From the NCBI RefSeq assembly GCF_002295105.1, contig NZ_NSGH01000009.1:1-64000 (forward strand): a DNA stretch of 64,000 nt. Direction: 5' to 3'. Both the position numbers and the translations under genes were made by a program. Origin of the DNA: Salimicrobium humidisoli (GTDB lineage: Bacteria; Bacillota; Bacilli; Bacillales; Halobacillaceae). Each line of letters opens with the position of its first letter. Positions within the stretch are counted from its first letter, which is position 1. Positions 63,373-64,000 of this stretch are shown here, one piece after another. The notes beneath the pieces are model-generated. The model was given only the letters and a program-made list of their open reading frames with translations. It searched no databases and was not told the origin of the DNA.

Positions 63373-64000
63373 ATGAGAGCAGTAACGTTCCAGGGTAAAG
63401 AAAACATGCAGGTAAAAGATGTAGCAGCTCCTTCCATACAAGAACCGAGTGATATGATCGTAAAAATAACAGCCAGCGGGGTATGCGGCTCCGACTTACA
63501 CCTGTACAAAGGCGGAATTAAGCCTGAACAGGACTACGTCGTCGGTCACGAGCCGATGGGTATCGTAGAAGAAGTCGGCCCTGAAGTGAAAAACCTGAAA
63601 AAAGGCGATAGAGTCGTTATCCCGTTCAACATCGGGTGCGGAGAATGTTTCTTCTGTAAGAACCAGATGGAAAGCCAGTGTGACGAATCCAACCCGCACG
63701 GCGAACCGGGTGGCCTTTTCGGATTTACGGAAATGTTCGGGAATTTCCCCGGCGGCCAGGCGGAGTACCTTCGCGTTCCGTATGCTGATTTCACTTCCTT
63801 TAAAGTTCCGGAGAACAGCGAACTGGAAGATGAAAGCGTCCTCTTCCTCTCCGATGTAATGCCGACAGCTTACTGGAGTGTGGAAAACAGCGGAGTGAAA
63901 AAAGGAGATACCGTCATCATTCTCGGAAGCGGACCGATCGGCCTCATGGCTCAGAAGTTCGCCCGTTTGAAAGGGGCTTCACGCGTCATCGCCGTCGATC
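63373..64000 (+). CDS. Zinc-dependent alcohol dehydrogenase (5' part)
   Basis: Runs off the window; 209 residues seen. GroES-like domain with catalytic zinc ligands in SGVCGSDLHLYKGG and VVGHEPMGIVEEVG, structural zinc in CGECFFCKNQMESQC, and the start of the Rossmann motif VIILGSGPIGLMAQKFARLK. Resembles the formaldehyde/glutathione-independent or threonine-type medium-chain dehydrogenases. RBS AAAGGAGTGAG. Confidence 0.9.
   Translation, partial: MRAVTFQGKENMQVKDVAAPSIQEPSDMIVKITASGVCGSDLHLYKGGIKPEQDYVVGHEPMGIVEEVGPEVKNLKKGDRVVIPFNIGCGECFFCKNQMESQCDESNPHGEPGGLFGFTEMFGNFPGGQAEYLRVPYADFTSFKVPENSELEDESVLFLSDVMPTAYWSVENSGVKKGDTVIILGSGPIGLMAQKFARLKGASRVIAVD

Overview
The window looks like the origin-proximal chromosome of a member of the Bacillaceae (Bacillota). 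The evidence is the WalRK operon with YycH, YycI and YycJ, the blocks rpsF-ssb-rpsR and yybS-gdpP-rplI-dnaC-purA, soj/spo0J/noc with parS sites, GGAGG-type ribosome binding sites and frequent TTG/GTG starts. Acidic secreted and surface proteins would suit a moderate halophile, but that is inference and no species is claimed.

Layout. 0.1-0.9 kb: TspO-like membrane protein. 0.9-11.2 kb: an AT-rich accessory block bounded by two copies of a hairpin repeat. It holds an Fnr-type regulator, two free HMA metal-binding proteins around a small Ric-like protein, a metal P-type ATPase whose membrane motif is CPG, an ldh-lldP lactate operon with paired Rex boxes, gene remnants (MurE C-terminus, EF-hand protein) and a ~430-bp sequence present twice, 8.4 kb apart. 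11.2-22.0 kb: core genes rlmH, ohrR/ohr, a flavodoxin-fold protein, an M48 protease, a cluster of DnaA-box-like sites, htrA and walJ-yycI-yycH-walK-walR (minus strand). 22.3-36.3 kb: a 13.9-kb integrated element in the tRNA-Phe gene. 36.4-56.7 kb: core genes, mostly minus strand (LOG protein, purA, dnaC, rplI, gdpP, yybS, serA, rpsR-ssb-rpsF, ychF, mscS, spo0J, soj, noc) with hisJ, an OppA-like lipoprotein and a YczE-like protein on plus. 56.8-64 kb: dipeptidase, ddl, aroD-aroK, acetyltransferase, SDR, a triple palindromic repeat, an Nei-like glycosylase and a truncated zinc alcohol dehydrogenase. The usual rsmG-mnmG-mnmE neighbours of noc are absent.

Most interesting system. The element entered the 5' part of tRNA-Phe, not the usual 3' end, and duplicated 56 bp. 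The complete tRNA gene at the left end now has an element-borne consensus promoter. Its -10 lies 39 nt from the tRNA 5' end, exactly as in the chromosomal promoter left at the right end. That stranded chromosomal promoter points through a truncated tRNA copy into the integrase. In an excised circle the element promoter would point at int instead, so integration and excision would exchange promoters between tRNA-Phe and int. A terminator-like hairpin carrying the likely int ribosome binding site stands in the int leader.

The element also carries XRE regulators, three winged-helix replication-type proteins, iterons, a palindromic two-way promoter with a possible ~100-nt RNA, a degenerate array of about ten TAGT-N3-ACTA repeats, and two small proteins with the N-terminal signature of phage scaffolds. 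It has no relaxase, capsid, portal or terminase that I can recognise. A phage satellite or an integrative plasmid are the leading readings; both are inference.
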